A DNA stretch of 39,962 nt, from NCBI GenBank assembly GCA_025059545.1, contig JANXDJ010000007.1, positions 1 through 39,962 on the forward strand. Direction: 5' to 3'. The notes beneath the pieces are model-generated. The model made no database searches. It had not been told where the DNA came from and saw only the letters and a program-made list of their open reading frames with translations. The position numbers were made by a program, and so were the translations under genes. Numbering within the stretch: the first letter of the stretch is position 1; every line of letters begins with the position of its first letter. Below are positions 1-8,047 of the stretch, one piece after another. The DNA comes from Archaeoglobaceae archaeon. GTDB taxonomy: Archaea; Halobacteriota; Archaeoglobi; Archaeoglobales; Archaeoglobaceae.

Positions 1-77
1 TGCTCGATTATCGGCTTTCCAAAAGCTTTTCTCTGCTTTGCATACTCTAAAGCTCTCTCGTAGGCTCCTATTGCCAT
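1..77. repeat. gene-conversion block A, copy 1
   Basis: These 77 bases are identical to 11221-11297 in the paralogous acyl-CoA dehydrogenase gene, including third codon positions. The identity may continue left of the window. It stops abruptly at 78. Confidence 0.9.
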
Positions 78-830
78 TCCCAAATGTAGAGAAGCAATTT
101 TTATTCTACTTTCGTTAAAGAAATCCATAAGCTGATAGAATCCTCTATTTTCCTTTCCAACCAGATTCTCCAATGGGATTCTTACGTCTTTAAGCACAAC
201 TTCGCATGTGTCATGACAATTTAGCCCCATCTTCTTTATCCTCCTCGCCTCATATCCTTCTCGATCTGTCTCGACAATGAAAGCACTTATTCCCTTATGC
301 GGTGGAGAAGTTTCGGAAGTTTTTGCGAGAACTATTGTGTAGGAAGCGATGCTTCCATTGGTTATGAAAGTTTTAGAACCTCTGATAATCCATTCGTCAA
401 CACTCTTTACAGCTCTTGTCTTGATCGCTGATACATCTGTTCCGCAATCTGGCTCGGTTATAGCAATTGCTGAGGGAGCCTTTCCATTTACTACACCCGG
501 AATGAACTCTTCTTTTTGCTCCTCACTGCCGTGCTTCAGGAGCATTGGCACACCAAGAACTGCAAGGTCTATTGCAGATCCAATGCTACTGTCCGCTCTC
601 GTTAATTCGATGCTGATCACCGCTTCAGCCAAGAATCCCATTTCCGCTCCACCATATTCTTCGGGAACGCTTGCTCCTATATAACCGAGCTTAGAAGCTT
701 TTCTATAGATTTCCCAAGGATATTCAGCTTTTTCGTCGAATTCTTTTCCGAGGGGTTTTATTTCCTTCTCAGCAAATTCTCTAACAGCTTTTTGCAGATC
801 TATTAGCTCTTCATTCAGCTCGAATTTCAT
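1..830 (-). CDS. acyl-CoA dehydrogenase, C-terminus outside window
   Basis: This is a FAD-dependent acyl-CoA dehydrogenase, which oxidises acyl-CoA to trans-2-enoyl-CoA, the first oxidation of beta-oxidation. About 276 residues are visible, starting at the ATG at 830 (MKFELNEEL). The family motif ITEPDCGTDVSAIKTRA, which lines the flavin and substrate pocket, is present, followed by the start of the C-terminal helical domain (AYERALEYAKQRKAFGKPI). The C-terminal part with the catalytic Glu lies beyond position 1. The start codon is only a few bases after the stop of the DUF35 gene, so this is the last visible gene of a minus-strand operon with 3-hydroxyacyl-CoA dehydrogenase and thiolase. It is a paralogue of the gene at 10902-12044 and shares nearly identical DNA blocks with it. 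Substrate chain length or branching cannot be told. The family call is very secure. Confidence 0.93.
   Translation of the reverse strand, partial: MKFELNEELIDLQKAVREFAEKEIKPLGKEFDEKAEYPWEIYRKASKLGYIGASVPEEYGGAEMGFLAEAVISIELTRADSSIGSAIDLAVLGVPMLLKHGSEEQKEEFIPGVVNGKAPSAIAITEPDCGTDVSAIKTRAVKSVDEWIIRGSKTFITNGSIASYTIVLAKTSETSPPHKGISAFIVETDREGYEARRIKKMGLNCHDTCEVVLKDVRIPLENLVGKENRGFYQLMDFFNESRIKIASLHLGMAIGAYERALEYAKQRKAFGKPIIE
207..294. repeat. gene-conversion block B, copy 1
   Basis: These 88 bases are identical to 11427-11514. The flanking sequence on both sides is clearly diverged between the two genes. Confidence 0.9.
714..788. repeat. gene-conversion block C, copy 1
   Basis: 74 of 75 bases are identical to 11931-12005; the only difference is at 756. 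The block encodes the N-terminal segment EFAEKEIKPLGKEFDEKAEY. Confidence 0.88.
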
Positions 831-833
831 TTA

Positions 834-1235
834 CTACCCCTCTACCTTGAAATATGGGATGATTCTTCTGTTTTTGTCTGGGTAAAACATTTCGCTTTGC
901 ATCTCTCTCGCAAAAACAGAGACTCTTTTTCCAATAAAATCTTCTTTTTCGACGAGTTTATCCTCAACATCCAATCTCCCAACAATCCATGGACCTTCTT
1001 CAAGCTCAACGAGTGCAACGGTATATGGTGCCTCTTTTTCGTAACCCATTGGGGCGATGTAGGTTACAGTATAGCTTCTGATAGCTCCTTTTCCACTCAA
1101 AACGATTTTTTCAAGATTTCTGCTGGAACATTTATTGCATGTGTTTTTCGGTGGACAAGTTATAGTTCCGCAGTCTCTGCATTTCAGTCCAAGAAGTTTT
1201 CCCTCCTTCAAATTGTTGAAGAACTCTGCAAACAT
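834..1235 (-). CDS. DUF35 zinc-ribbon/OB-fold thiolase partner
   Basis: This is a DUF35 protein: an N-terminal rubredoxin-like zinc ribbon with Cys19, Cys22, Cys33 and Cys36, followed by an OB-fold domain (SGKGAIRSYTVTYIAP onward). Members of this family bind thiolases or HMG-CoA synthases and help to hold the CoA; examples are the bridging subunit of the archaeal thiolase/HMG-CoA-synthase complex and BbsA of benzoylsuccinyl-CoA thiolase. I chose the ATG at 1235, whose A is the last base of the thiolase stop (TGATG overlap), over a GTG one codon upstream. The predicted protein is 133 residues. Tight coupling to the thiolase gene implies a stoichiometric complex. It is probably not an enzyme by itself. 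The substrate of the pair is unknown. Confidence 0.9.
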   Translation of the reverse strand: MFAEFFNNLKEGKLLGLKCRDCGTITCPPKNTCNKCSSRNLEKIVLSGKGAIRSYTVTYIAPMGYEKEAPYTVALVELEEGPWIVGRLDVEDKLVEKEDFIGKRVSVFAREMQSEMFYPDKNRRIIPYFKVEG

Positions 1236-2416
1236 CACTCCACCCCCAAAATAACGTTAACAAGTGTGCCAAAATCACCGCCAAGTGTGTCGAGCATTGC
1301 AATTTTCGCATCTTTTACTTGGTTCCATTTGAACTCTCCCCTTAACTGTTTAACCGCAGAGTAGATCTGGGAAACTCCAGTGGCTCCTACAGGATGTCCC
1401 TTTCCGATCAGCCCACCATCGGGATTCACTGGCAAATCACCTTCGATGCTCGTCAAACCCTCTTTTGTAGCATACCCTGCCTCGCCATATTTGAAGAAGC
1501 CCATAGCTTCTAATGCAATTATCTCGGCTATCGTGAAACAGTCGTGAAGCTCTACTAAGTCCACGTCCTTCGGCTGAATTTTTGCTTCCTTGAAAGCCAT
1601 TTCTGCAGACTTCCTTCTCGGAATTGCCTTTACTATATCCCTTTCCTGCCTGAAAAGTGCCCCTCCTGAAGCTTGCCCAGTGCCAAGAACGTAAACTGGA
1701 GTATCCACAGCTTCCTTAGCAAGCTTCTCTTCAGCTATTACCACCGCACTTCCACCATCTGTCATCGGACAACTGTCAAGCAAAGTTATTGGAGAGCAGA
1801 CCATTCTCGAATTGAGCACATCTTCTATCTTCAAATCGCCGTATTTTCCGTAGAACTGAGCTTTTGGGTTTAAAGCACCATATCTGTGATTCTTCACGGA
1901 TACGTAAGCCATCATTTCCCGAAGCTTTTCAAGTGGTATTCCATATTCTTTTGCATAAAGCCTTGCAGTCAATGCAAAAACACCGGGAAAAGTCAGTCCA
2001 ACAGTCATTTCATATACGCCATCAACCGCAGTGGCAAGAGCTCGAGTTCCAATTCCAGTTCCAGCACTAAGCAATTTTTCACTCCCTCCTACAACAACGC
2101 AATCGTAATATCCTGCTGAAACAGCTTTAACAGCTTCTCTGAATGCAACACTTGAAGAGGCACAAGCACCTTCATATCTTATCGCTGGAACGTTCTTCAA
2201 ACCGATTTCATCAGCAATAAATCCAGCGAGGTTTGCGGAACCGTCTGTCATCTCTCCTACAAAGTTTCCATAGTATAATGCTTGGATTTCCTTTAGATCT
2301 ATGTTTGATTCATTAAAAGCCTCGAAAAAAGCTTCTGAGAATAGATCGACGAGTGACTTATCAGAATGCTTTCCAAACTTTGTCATTCCTACTCCAAGGA
2401 TTGCAACCCTTCTCAA
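1235..2416 (-). CDS. thiolase (SCP-x/archaeal type), acyl-CoA acetyltransferase
   Basis: This 393-residue thiolase of the archaeal/SCP-x-like branch cleaves 3-ketoacyl-CoA with CoA or makes the reverse condensation. The visible active-site residues are the nucleophile Cys85 (EGACASSS), His291 in the HDCFT motif, and His341 in GKGHPVGATG. All catalytic elements are therefore intact. It lies 9 bp downstream of the 3-hydroxyacyl-CoA dehydrogenase gene and overlaps the DUF35 gene, so these three genes and the following acyl-CoA dehydrogenase look like one transcription unit for beta-oxidation. The thiolase plus separate DUF35 arrangement resembles both the archaeal acetoacetyl-CoA thiolase complex and BbsAB. 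Without an HMG-CoA synthase gene next to it, a degradative role is more likely (inference). Confidence 0.92.
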   Translation of the reverse strand: MRRVAILGVGMTKFGKHSDKSLVDLFSEAFFEAFNESNIDLKEIQALYYGNFVGEMTDGSANLAGFIADEIGLKNVPAIRYEGACASSSVAFREAVKAVSAGYYDCVVVGGSEKLLSAGTGIGTRALATAVDGVYEMTVGLTFPGVFALTARLYAKEYGIPLEKLREMMAYVSVKNHRYGALNPKAQFYGKYGDLKIEDVLNSRMVCSPITLLDSCPMTDGGSAVVIAEEKLAKEAVDTPVYVLGTGQASGGALFRQERDIVKAIPRRKSAEMAFKEAKIQPKDVDLVELHDCFTIAEIIALEAMGFFKYGEAGYATKEGLTSIEGDLPVNPDGGLIGKGHPVGATGVSQIYSAVKQLRGEFKWNQVKDAKIAMLDTLGGDFGTLVNVILGVE

Positions 2417-2425
2417 GTTATCACC

Positions 2426-3322
2426 TCATTTCTTGATACCAAAGAAGTCATACCAACCGCCTTTGCTTCCAAACTTCAACCTTTTGTCCCCAAGATAACC
2501 CGAGAGCACGAGTTTTTTCAGCGTCATCGGTGGAGCGTAGTGTTTCTCTTTCGTCTCTTCAAACATATATTCTGCAATGTGAAGAACCGTGTCGAGTCCA
2601 ATGAGGTCCATAAGCTCAAATGGTCCCATTGGAAAGCCGAAGGCGAGCTTGCACATTTCATCGATTTCTTTAATCCCAGCAACGTTCGACTCGTAGAGCC
2701 TTATAGCTTCTATGAGCCAGGAATTTATGAAACGAGTCGTGAAGAATCCCGGAGCATCATTAGCTGGAATTGGAATTTTTCCAATTCTCCTCGATAGTTC
2801 CATAGTTATCTGAAAAGTCTCTTCAGAAGTCAGAGCACCTTTAACGACTTCAATGAGTTTCATAACTTGCGCAGGGTTGAACCAGTGCATTCCTATGAAT
2901 TTTTCTTTTCTCTCAACAGCGACCGCTATGCTTGAGATCATGATCCCAGAAGTGTTTGAAGCAAAAATCGCATCTTTTTTACAAATCTTGTCTAACTGTG
3001 CAAAAATCTTCTTTTTCAGCTCCAGATTTTCAGGAACAGCTTCTATGATAAAATCCGCATCTTTCAGACTTTCATAACTAATTGAGGTCTTTATCCTCTT
3101 CATACATTTCTCCATCTCTTCCTCGCTCATCTTTCCCTTTTCCACAAGCCTTTTCAAGCCATAGGGACCAGATTTTATGTTCTCAACAGCCTTTTCGAGA
3201 ACTTGCTCGCTGATGTCAACAAGGACAACTTCATAGCCATTTCGAGCGAAAACCTGTGCAATTCCGTTACCCATAACCCCGGCGCCAAGAATACCGACTA
3301 TTTTCACATCGTCAACCTTCAT
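2426..3322 (-). CDS. 3-hydroxyacyl-CoA dehydrogenase, single-domain-set form
   Basis: This 298-residue NAD-dependent (S)-3-hydroxyacyl-CoA dehydrogenase oxidises 3-hydroxyacyl-CoA to 3-ketoacyl-CoA. The N-terminal Rossmann fold shows GAGVMGNGIAQVFA, with an acidic residue (VLVD) at the end of the second strand, which favours NAD over NADP. The active-site histidine lies in GMHWFNPAQVMKLIEVV, and the C-terminal helical domain follows (FPMGPFELMDLIGLD). The length is that of a stand-alone HbdA-type protein, unlike the two dehydrogenase/hydratase fusions elsewhere in the window. The start at 3322 fits a leaderless transcript from the TATA-like box at 3343-3351. It appears to be the first gene of the unit HADH-thiolase-DUF35-acyl-CoA dehydrogenase. 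Confidence 0.94.
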   Translation of the reverse strand: MKVDDVKIVGILGAGVMGNGIAQVFARNGYEVVLVDISEQVLEKAVENIKSGPYGLKRLVEKGKMSEEEMEKCMKRIKTSISYESLKDADFIIEAVPENLELKKKIFAQLDKICKKDAIFASNTSGIMISSIAVAVERKEKFIGMHWFNPAQVMKLIEVVKGALTSEETFQITMELSRRIGKIPIPANDAPGFFTTRFINSWLIEAIRLYESNVAGIKEIDEMCKLAFGFPMGPFELMDLIGLDTVLHIAEYMFEETKEKHYAPPMTLKKLVLSGYLGDKRLKFGSKGGWYDFFGIKK

Positions 3323-3342
3323 GATTGTAGTCTTTTTAAATC

Positions 3343-3351
3343 CTAAAAAAT
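3343..3351 (-). promoter_or_regulatory. TATA box for HADH-thiolase unit
   Basis: A T-rich TATA-like element (read on the minus strand as AATTTTTTA) is centred about 25 bp upstream of the ATG at 3322. This would place transcription start at or next to the start codon. Confidence 0.4.
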
Positions 3352-3403
3352 TTTGCTAATTTAATTTCGTAAACTTCAAAAGATAATTAAAATTTTATAT
3401 TGC

Positions 3404-5047
3404 TTAAAATACCTCTGGAGCTCTGAACTCTCCAAACACTCTCCTTAGCGCATTCGCTATTTCGCCCAACGTTGCCTTCGCCTTTACACATTCAAATATG
3501 TATGGCATCAGGTTCTCATCCTTTTCTGCCGATTTCTCAAGCCTTTCAATCGATTTCTCTACTGCTTGTTTCTCTCTGTTTTCTTTGAACCTCTTAACTC
3601 TTGCGATTTGTTTCTCAACGATCTCCTTTGGAACTTTTAATAATTCAATGTGGATCTCCTCCTCGATCTGATATTTATTCACACCCACAACCGTGAGATC
3701 TCCGCTCTCAATAGCTTTCTGTTTTTCATACGCAGATCTCTGGATCTCTCTCTGAACGTATCCAATCTCTATCGCTTTTATCATTCCTCCCATCTCGTCG
3801 ATTTTCTCAATGTATTTCGTCGCCTCTTCCTCGATTTTATCTGTTAACCATTCAACATAATAGCTTCCTCCCAGCGGATCGACAACATCAGCGGTTCCAC
3901 TTTCTTCAGCTATTATCTGCTGTGTTCTAAGCGCAATTCTCACCGCTTTTTCCGTAGGCAAACAGAGTGCTTCGTCGAAGCTGTTTGTGTGCAAGCTTTG
4001 ACAACCTCCAAGCACCGCAGCGAGAGCTTGCAAAGTCACACGGATTATGTTGTTTTCAGGCTGTTGAGCGGTAAGCGTGCAACCTGCGGTTTGGACGTGG
4101 AATCTGAGCATCATTGACTGCGGTTTTTTAGCATTGAAACGTTCTTTCATTATTTTAGCCCATAATCTACGCGCAGCACGGAATTTTGCCACTTCTTCGA
4201 GCAGATTGTTTCCCGCTCCAAAGAAGAAGCTTATCTGTGGTGCAAATTCGTCAACATCTATGCCCCTTTCAAGAACTTTTTCCACATAAGTTATACCGTC
4301 TGCAAGTGTGAAAGCAACTTCCTGCACAGGCGTGGCTCCAGCTTCTTCCATGTGATATCCTGAGACGCTTATCGAGTTCCAGTTTGGCATTTCTTTTGCG
4401 CAGAATACGATTATATCCGTTGCAAGTCTTAAAGATGGTTCTGGGGGATAGATATAAGTGCCACGAGCAATGTATTCTTTGAGCATGTCGTTCTGCACAG
4501 TTCCGCGAAGTTCAGCTCTACTCGCTCCCTGAGATTCTGCAACGACTGTATACATCGCAAGGATCTGAGCACAAGTTGAGTTTATCGTCATTGAAGTCGA
4601 AACCTTTGCAAGCGGAATGCCGTGGAATAGAGTTTGCATGTCTTCCAAGGTGGAGATTGCGACTCCTACTTTACCAACTTCGCCAAGAGCCATCGGATGA
4701 TCGCTATCATAGCCTATCTGTGTTGGTAGATCGAAGGCAACACTTAATCCAGTCTGTCCCTGAGATATTAGAAACTTGTATCTCTTGTTCGTCTCCTCAG
4801 CAGTGCCATAGCCGGCGTATTGTCTCATCGTCCACAATCTTCCACGATACATCGTTGGATAAATCCCCCTTGTGAAAGGATAAACGCCCGGATAACAGAG
4901 TTTTTTCTCGTAGTTGATCGTTATATCTTCTGGGGTGTAGAGCCTATCCAAAGTAAAACCAGAACTTGCCTTAAACTCTTTCTTTCTTTCAGGGCTTTTC
5001 TTTACGAATGGAAGGGCTATTTTTTCTTCCCACTCTCTCTTATCCAT
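3404..5047 (-). CDS. mcmA1: methylmalonyl-CoA mutase, catalytic large subunit
   Basis: This 547-residue protein is the TIM-barrel substrate-binding half of adenosylcobalamin-dependent methylmalonyl-CoA mutase, which interconverts (R)-methylmalonyl-CoA and succinyl-CoA. The B12-binding half is a separate gene at 7534-7953, as usual in archaea. Substrate-specificity residues look like true mutase rather than isobutyryl-CoA mutase: Tyr in [13 protein letters not shown] and Arg in [12 protein letters not shown]. The N-terminus includes the linker [14 protein letters not shown] typical of this type. The start at 5047 follows a good ribosome-binding site (GGGGTGAG) and lies 4 bp after the biotin-carrier gene. 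Grouped with epimerase and carboxyltransferase genes, it completes the route propionyl-CoA to succinyl-CoA. The MeaB/ArgK chaperone gene is not in the window. Confidence 0.96.
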   Translation of the reverse strand: MDKREWEEKIALPFVKKSPERKKEFKASSGFTLDRLYTPEDITINYEKKLCYPGVYPFTRGIYPTMYRGRLWTMRQYAGYGTAEETNKRYKFLISQGQTGLSVAFDLPTQIGYDSDHPMALGEVGKVGVAISTLEDMQTLFHGIPLAKVSTSMTINSTCAQILAMYTVVAESQGASRAELRGTVQNDMLKEYIARGTYIYPPEPSLRLATDIIVFCAKEMPNWNSISVSGYHMEEAGATPVQEVAFTLADGITYVEKVLERGIDVDEFAPQISFFFGAGNNLLEEVAKFRAARRLWAKIMKERFNAKKPQSMMLRFHVQTAGCTLTAQQPENNIIRVTLQALAAVLGGCQSLHTNSFDEALCLPTEKAVRIALRTQQIIAEESGTADVVDPLGGSYYVEWLTDKIEEEATKYIEKIDEMGGMIKAIEIGYVQREIQRSAYEKQKAIESGDLTVVGVNKYQIEEEIHIELLKVPKEIVEKQIARVKRFKENREKQAVEKSIERLEKSAEKDENLMPYIFECVKAKATLGEIANALRRVFGEFRAPEVF

Positions 5048-5051
5048 CAGC

Positions 5052-5459
5052 TCACCCCAAGCTTACGAGGGGGCTATCCTTAGAGACTTTATCTCCCACT
5101 TTTACTAGGATCTCCAGAACTTTTCCGCTGAAGGGTGCCTTTATTGGGTTCTCCATCTTCATCGCCTCGATCGTCATGATCGTGTCTCCTTCCTTAACTT
5201 CATCGCCGACTTTTATCATTATTTTTGTAACAACACCGTTCATAGGTGCTTTAATAAATTTTCCTTCAATTCTCTTTTCTTCTCTTTTTTCAACCCTTAT
5301 CCCTGGCTTCTTCTCTTCCCTCGTTTCTTTTACTTCCGTCTTTAATTTCATCTCAAAAATTGCAGTTTTTCCATTCACACTCACCTTGAACTCGTTGATT
5401 CCTACTTCTTCTACCTCTACCTCATAGATCTTCCCACCAACTTCTACCTTGTATTTCAT
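5052..5459 (-). CDS. biotin carboxyl carrier protein of acyl-CoA carboxylase
   Basis: This 135-residue biotin carrier subunit has a C-terminal biotinyl domain with the biotinylation motif EAMKMEN, in which Lys101 is the attachment site. The domain starts near residue 70 ([18 protein letters not shown]). The N-terminal 40 residues form a small beta-rich segment, followed by a charged, probably flexible linker rich in Lys and Glu (residues 40-67). It carries carboxybiotin between a biotin carboxylase and the carboxyltransferase encoded at 5591-7138. The ATG at 5459 overlaps the stop of the 41-residue gene (ATGA). The same protein could serve a methylmalonyl-CoA decarboxylase; no biotin carboxylase or membrane decarboxylase subunit is encoded nearby. 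Confidence 0.94.
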   Translation of the reverse strand: MKYKVEVGGKIYEVEVEEVGINEFKVSVNGKTAIFEMKLKTEVKETREEKKPGIRVEKREEKRIEGKFIKAPMNGVVTKIMIKVGDEVKEGDTIMTIEAMKMENPIKAPFSGKVLEILVKVGDKVSKDSPLVSLG

Positions 5460-5581
5460 GGAATCACCCTTCCGGAGATCTTCCAGATTCTCGGGCTTTC
5501 CTTGATCTCTATTGGCTTCTCCTTCTCTCTCAGATACTTATGAACCGCTACAACTCCAGCAACAAATTCTTCTGGTGTCAT
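5456..5581 (-). CDS. 41-residue small subunit-like protein of the carboxylase operon
   Basis: This is a very short open frame that is easy to miss. It starts MTPEEFVAGVVAVHKYL and ends ISGRVIP, 41 residues. It has a ribosome-binding site (GAGGTGG) at proper spacing. It lies between the carboxyltransferase gene (10-bp gap) and the biotin-carrier gene, with which it overlaps by an ATGA. The conserved position matches the small epsilon/delta-like subunits of some acyl-CoA carboxylases and methylmalonyl-CoA decarboxylases, which stabilise the complex. The amphipathic N-terminal half and the Trp-Lys-Ile-Ser-Gly-Arg tail are the only features seen. The function is inferred from position only; that it is translated is well supported by spacing and overlap. 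Confidence 0.75.
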   Translation of the reverse strand: MTPEEFVAGVVAVHKYLREKEKPIEIKESPRIWKISGRVIP

Positions 5582-5590
5582 AAGACCACC

Positions 5591-7138
5591 TCACAGCGGT
5601 ATATTTCCATGCTTCTTTGAGGGGGGCTTCTTTTTCTTGCTTTCAAGGATCCGTAGAGCTGAGATCACCTTAATCCTTGTCAGCTTTGGATCGATCACGT
5701 CATCGATGTAACCACGTGAAGCAGCTCTGTATGGATTTGCAAACTTCTCTCTATACTCCTTTATCTTTAATTCTCTCATAGCCTTTGGATCACTCGCAGA
5801 AGAGATTTCCTTTCTAAAAACAATCTCAGCAGCCCCCTCTGGTCCCATGACAGCAATCTCTGCTGATGGGTAAGCAAAAACGACGTCCGCACCAAGATGC
5901 TTACTCCCCATTGCAAGATAAGCTCCTCCATAGGCTTTTCTAACTATTACAGTAACCATAGGAACCGTGGCTTCGCTGTATGCAAATAGTATTTTAGCCC
6001 CATGCCTTATTATCCCACCGTATTCTTGTTCTACTCCGGGCAGATAACCGGGGACGTCTACGAAAGTGATTATTGGAATGTTGAAAGAGTCACAAAATCT
6101 TACGAATCTGGCGATCTTGTCACTGCTGTTTATGTCAAGGCATCCAGCTAAGTATGCGGGGTTGTTTGCAACTATTCCAACACTTCTTCCATCGAGTCTT
6201 GCAAAACCAACAACAGCATTCAGCGCATAGTATTTGTGGATCTCGAAGAACTCTCTGTTGTCAACCACTGCATTTATTATCTCCCGGACATCATATGGTT
6301 TTCCCGGATCTTCAGGAAGTATTTCGTAGATCTCTGGAGTCATTCTTGAAGGGCTATCCTCTGTCTCCGTTCTCGGTGGATCCTCCATGTTGTTTAGTGG
6401 TAAATAGCTGAGTAGTTTTCGCACAATTCTTAGAGCTTCTTCATCGTTTTCTGCAACAAGATGACAATTTCCGCTTTTCATCGCATGAGCTTCCCAACCG
6501 CCAAGTTCATAGGGGCTAACGTCTTCACCGGTAACTGCTTTAACGACCGCTGGACCAGTTATGAACATATAGCAATTAGTGTTTTTCGTCATAACTATGA
6601 AATCGCCTATTGCTGGGCTGTAAACCGCCCCTCCTGCACAAGGTCCAAGAATTACGCTTATTTGTGGAATCACGCCACTTGCAACTGTATTTCGATAGAA
6701 AATGTCTCCGTAGCCCTTCAATGCATCAACCCCCTCTTGAATTCTCGCCCCTCCGCTGTCATTCAAACCCACAACAGGGATGCCAAGTTTCATGGCAAAG
6801 TCCAATATATAGGCTATTTTGAACCCATGCATTTCTCCAAGGCTTCCACCCATTACCGTAAAATCTTGAGCAAACACAGCAACTGGACGACCGTCAACAG
6901 TTCCGTAACCAGTAATTACGCCGTCTGCTGGTAAATCCATTTTTTCGAGACCAAAGTCTGTATTTCTTTTTTCCACGAACGGATTTACCTCATTAAAGCT
7001 TCCCGGATCAAGTAGCACCTCTATTCTTTCTCTGGCTGTTAACTTTCCATCTTCGTGCTGTTTCTTGATTCTCTCGTCTCCTCCCATCTTGAGAATTCTA
7101 TCTCTCTTTTCGTATAATTTTATCAGCTCCTCTCTCAT
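5591..7138 (-). CDS. carboxyltransferase subunit, propionyl-CoA carboxylase / methylmalonyl-CoA decarboxylase
   Basis: This 515-residue carboxyltransferase has two crotonase-fold halves. The acyl-CoA-binding half shows [18 protein letters not shown] and [12 protein letters not shown]; the carboxybiotin-binding half shows [13 protein letters not shown] and [17 protein letters not shown]. It transfers CO2 between carboxybiotin and propionyl-CoA (or removes it from methylmalonyl-CoA). The residue after GGAY is Leu, where actinobacterial propionyl-CoA carboxylase has Asp. This is closer to MmdA-like sequences, so direction and exact acyl specificity remain open. It is preceded by the epimerase gene with only 1 bp between stop and start, with a GGAGGG-type ribosome-binding site. 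With the biotin carrier, mutase and epimerase it forms a methylmalonyl-CoA operon. The family call is secure. Confidence 0.95.
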   Translation of the reverse strand: MREELIKLYEKRDRILKMGGDERIKKQHEDGKLTARERIEVLLDPGSFNEVNPFVEKRNTDFGLEKMDLPADGVITGYGTVDGRPVAVFAQDFTVMGGSLGEMHGFKIAYILDFAMKLGIPVVGLNDSGGARIQEGVDALKGYGDIFYRNTVASGVIPQISVILGPCAGGAVYSPAIGDFIVMTKNTNCYMFITGPAVVKAVTGEDVSPYELGGWEAHAMKSGNCHLVAENDEEALRIVRKLLSYLPLNNMEDPPRTETEDSPSRMTPEIYEILPEDPGKPYDVREIINAVVDNREFFEIHKYYALNAVVGFARLDGRSVGIVANNPAYLAGCLDINSSDKIARFVRFCDSFNIPIITFVDVPGYLPGVEQEYGGIIRHGAKILFAYSEATVPMVTVIVRKAYGGAYLAMGSKHLGADVVFAYPSAEIAVMGPEGAAEIVFRKEISSASDPKAMRELKIKEYREKFANPYRAASRGYIDDVIDPKLTRIKVISALRILESKKKKPPSKKHGNIPL

Positions 7139-7139
7139 C

Positions 7140-7529
7140 CTAACCCTCCACGAATTCTATCAGAACGCCATGAGTGCTTTTGGGATGTAAGAAAGCTACT
7201 TTTTTCCCTCCAGCACCCAATCTTGGTTTCTCGTCTATGAGCTTCACCCCGGAATCTTTTGCTCTTTTTAAAGCTGATTCGATCTTCTCAACGTTCACAG
7301 CAATGTGATGAATACCCTCTCCCCTCGAGGTTATGAACTTTGCAATCGTCGAATCTTCTGAAGTTGCTTCGAGAAGCTCTATTCTGCCTTCTCCTATTGG
7401 AAACATTGCAACCTTTACCTTCTGCTCCTTAACCTCTTCGATTTCCTCCAATTCGAAACCTAAGGCTTCGAAAGTCTTAATCGCTTCATCAAGATTTCGA
7501 ACCGCTATACCAATATGGTCTATCTTCAT
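7140..7529 (-). CDS. mce: methylmalonyl-CoA epimerase
   Basis: This 129-residue glyoxalase-fold protein interconverts (S)- and (R)-methylmalonyl-CoA so that the carboxylase product can enter the mutase. The paired beta-alpha-beta modules start at [15 protein letters not shown] and [13 protein letters not shown]. Likely metal ligands are His5, His74 or His75 and Glu125 near the C-terminus (LIEFVEG). I chose the ATG at 7529 because GAGGTGA lies just upstream and it leaves a 4-bp gap after the mutase subunit gene; a start at 7553 would add eight atypical residues and overlap that gene. The position between mutase small subunit and carboxyltransferase confirms the role. Confidence is high. Confidence 0.95.
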   Translation of the reverse strand: MKIDHIGIAVRNLDEAIKTFEALGFELEEIEEVKEQKVKVAMFPIGEGRIELLEATSEDSTIAKFITSRGEGIHHIAVNVEKIESALKRAKDSGVKLIDEKPRLGAGGKKVAFLHPKSTHGVLIEFVEG

Positions 7530-7533
7530 TCGC

Positions 7534-7953
7534 TCACCTCTGTAGTTTTTCAACTCCTTTCCTAATAAAATCTACAATTTCAGCCAACTTCGTTCCCGGA
7601 CCAAAAATTCCTGCAACTCCAATTTTCAACAACTTTTCAATGTCATCTTTCGGAATTATACCTCCCAAAAGCACCAAAATGTCTTTATTCGGTTCTATTC
7701 CTCTCTTTTTTAGTTCTTCTATAACTATCGGGATTAGCTCCAGATGCGCTCCACTAAGTATGCTTAAACCGACGACGTCCACATCTTCCTGCAGTGCTGT
7801 CTCAGCGATCTCAGCGGGAGTTCTTCGGATTCCGGTGTATATCACCTCGAATCCAGCATCACGCAATCCGCGGGCAACTACTTTTGCTCCACGATCATGA
7901 CCATCGAGCCCAGGTTTTGCGATGAGAACTCTAATTCTTCGACTCTCAAGCAT
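7534..7953 (-). CDS. mcmA2: methylmalonyl-CoA mutase, B12-binding small subunit
   Basis: This is the cobalamin-binding subunit of methylmalonyl-CoA mutase, about 139 residues. It has the classical motif [18 protein letters not shown], in which His19 replaces dimethylbenzimidazole as the lower cobalt ligand, and the downstream GLSILSGAH and [10 protein letters not shown] segments of the Rossmann-like fold. It pairs with the large subunit at 3404-5047. I favour the ATG at 7953 over the GTG at 7974. A TATA-like box is centred about 26 bp upstream of the ATG, which would give a leaderless mRNA, and the extra seven residues are not family-like. It is the first gene of the methylmalonyl-CoA operon. 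Confidence 0.95.
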   Translation of the reverse strand: MLESRRIRVLIAKPGLDGHDRGAKVVARGLRDAGFEVIYTGIRRTPAEIAETALQEDVDVVGLSILSGAHLELIPIVIEELKKRGIEPNKDILVLLGGIIPKDDIEKLLKIGVAGIFGPGTKLAEIVDFIRKGVEKLQR

Positions 7954-7974
7954 AAAATTCGCTCGGTCTCTCAC

Positions 7975-7983
7975 TTAAAAATT
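7975..7983 (-). promoter_or_regulatory. TATA box of methylmalonyl-CoA operon
   Basis: AATTTTTAA on the minus strand is centred about 26 bp upstream of the ATG at 7953. It supports that start and a leaderless operon transcript. Confidence 0.5.
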
Positions 7984-8047
7984 TATCGTTTTTATTGTTT
8001 ATGCTCATTATTCAACCTCAAACTCTCTATTTTTACCAAATTGATCT

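Noticed and set aside
5008..5427. 139-residue plus-strand frame opposite the biotin carrier
   Set aside because: Low-complexity Ser/Thr/Phe translation mirrors the Lys/Glu-rich linker of the real protein.
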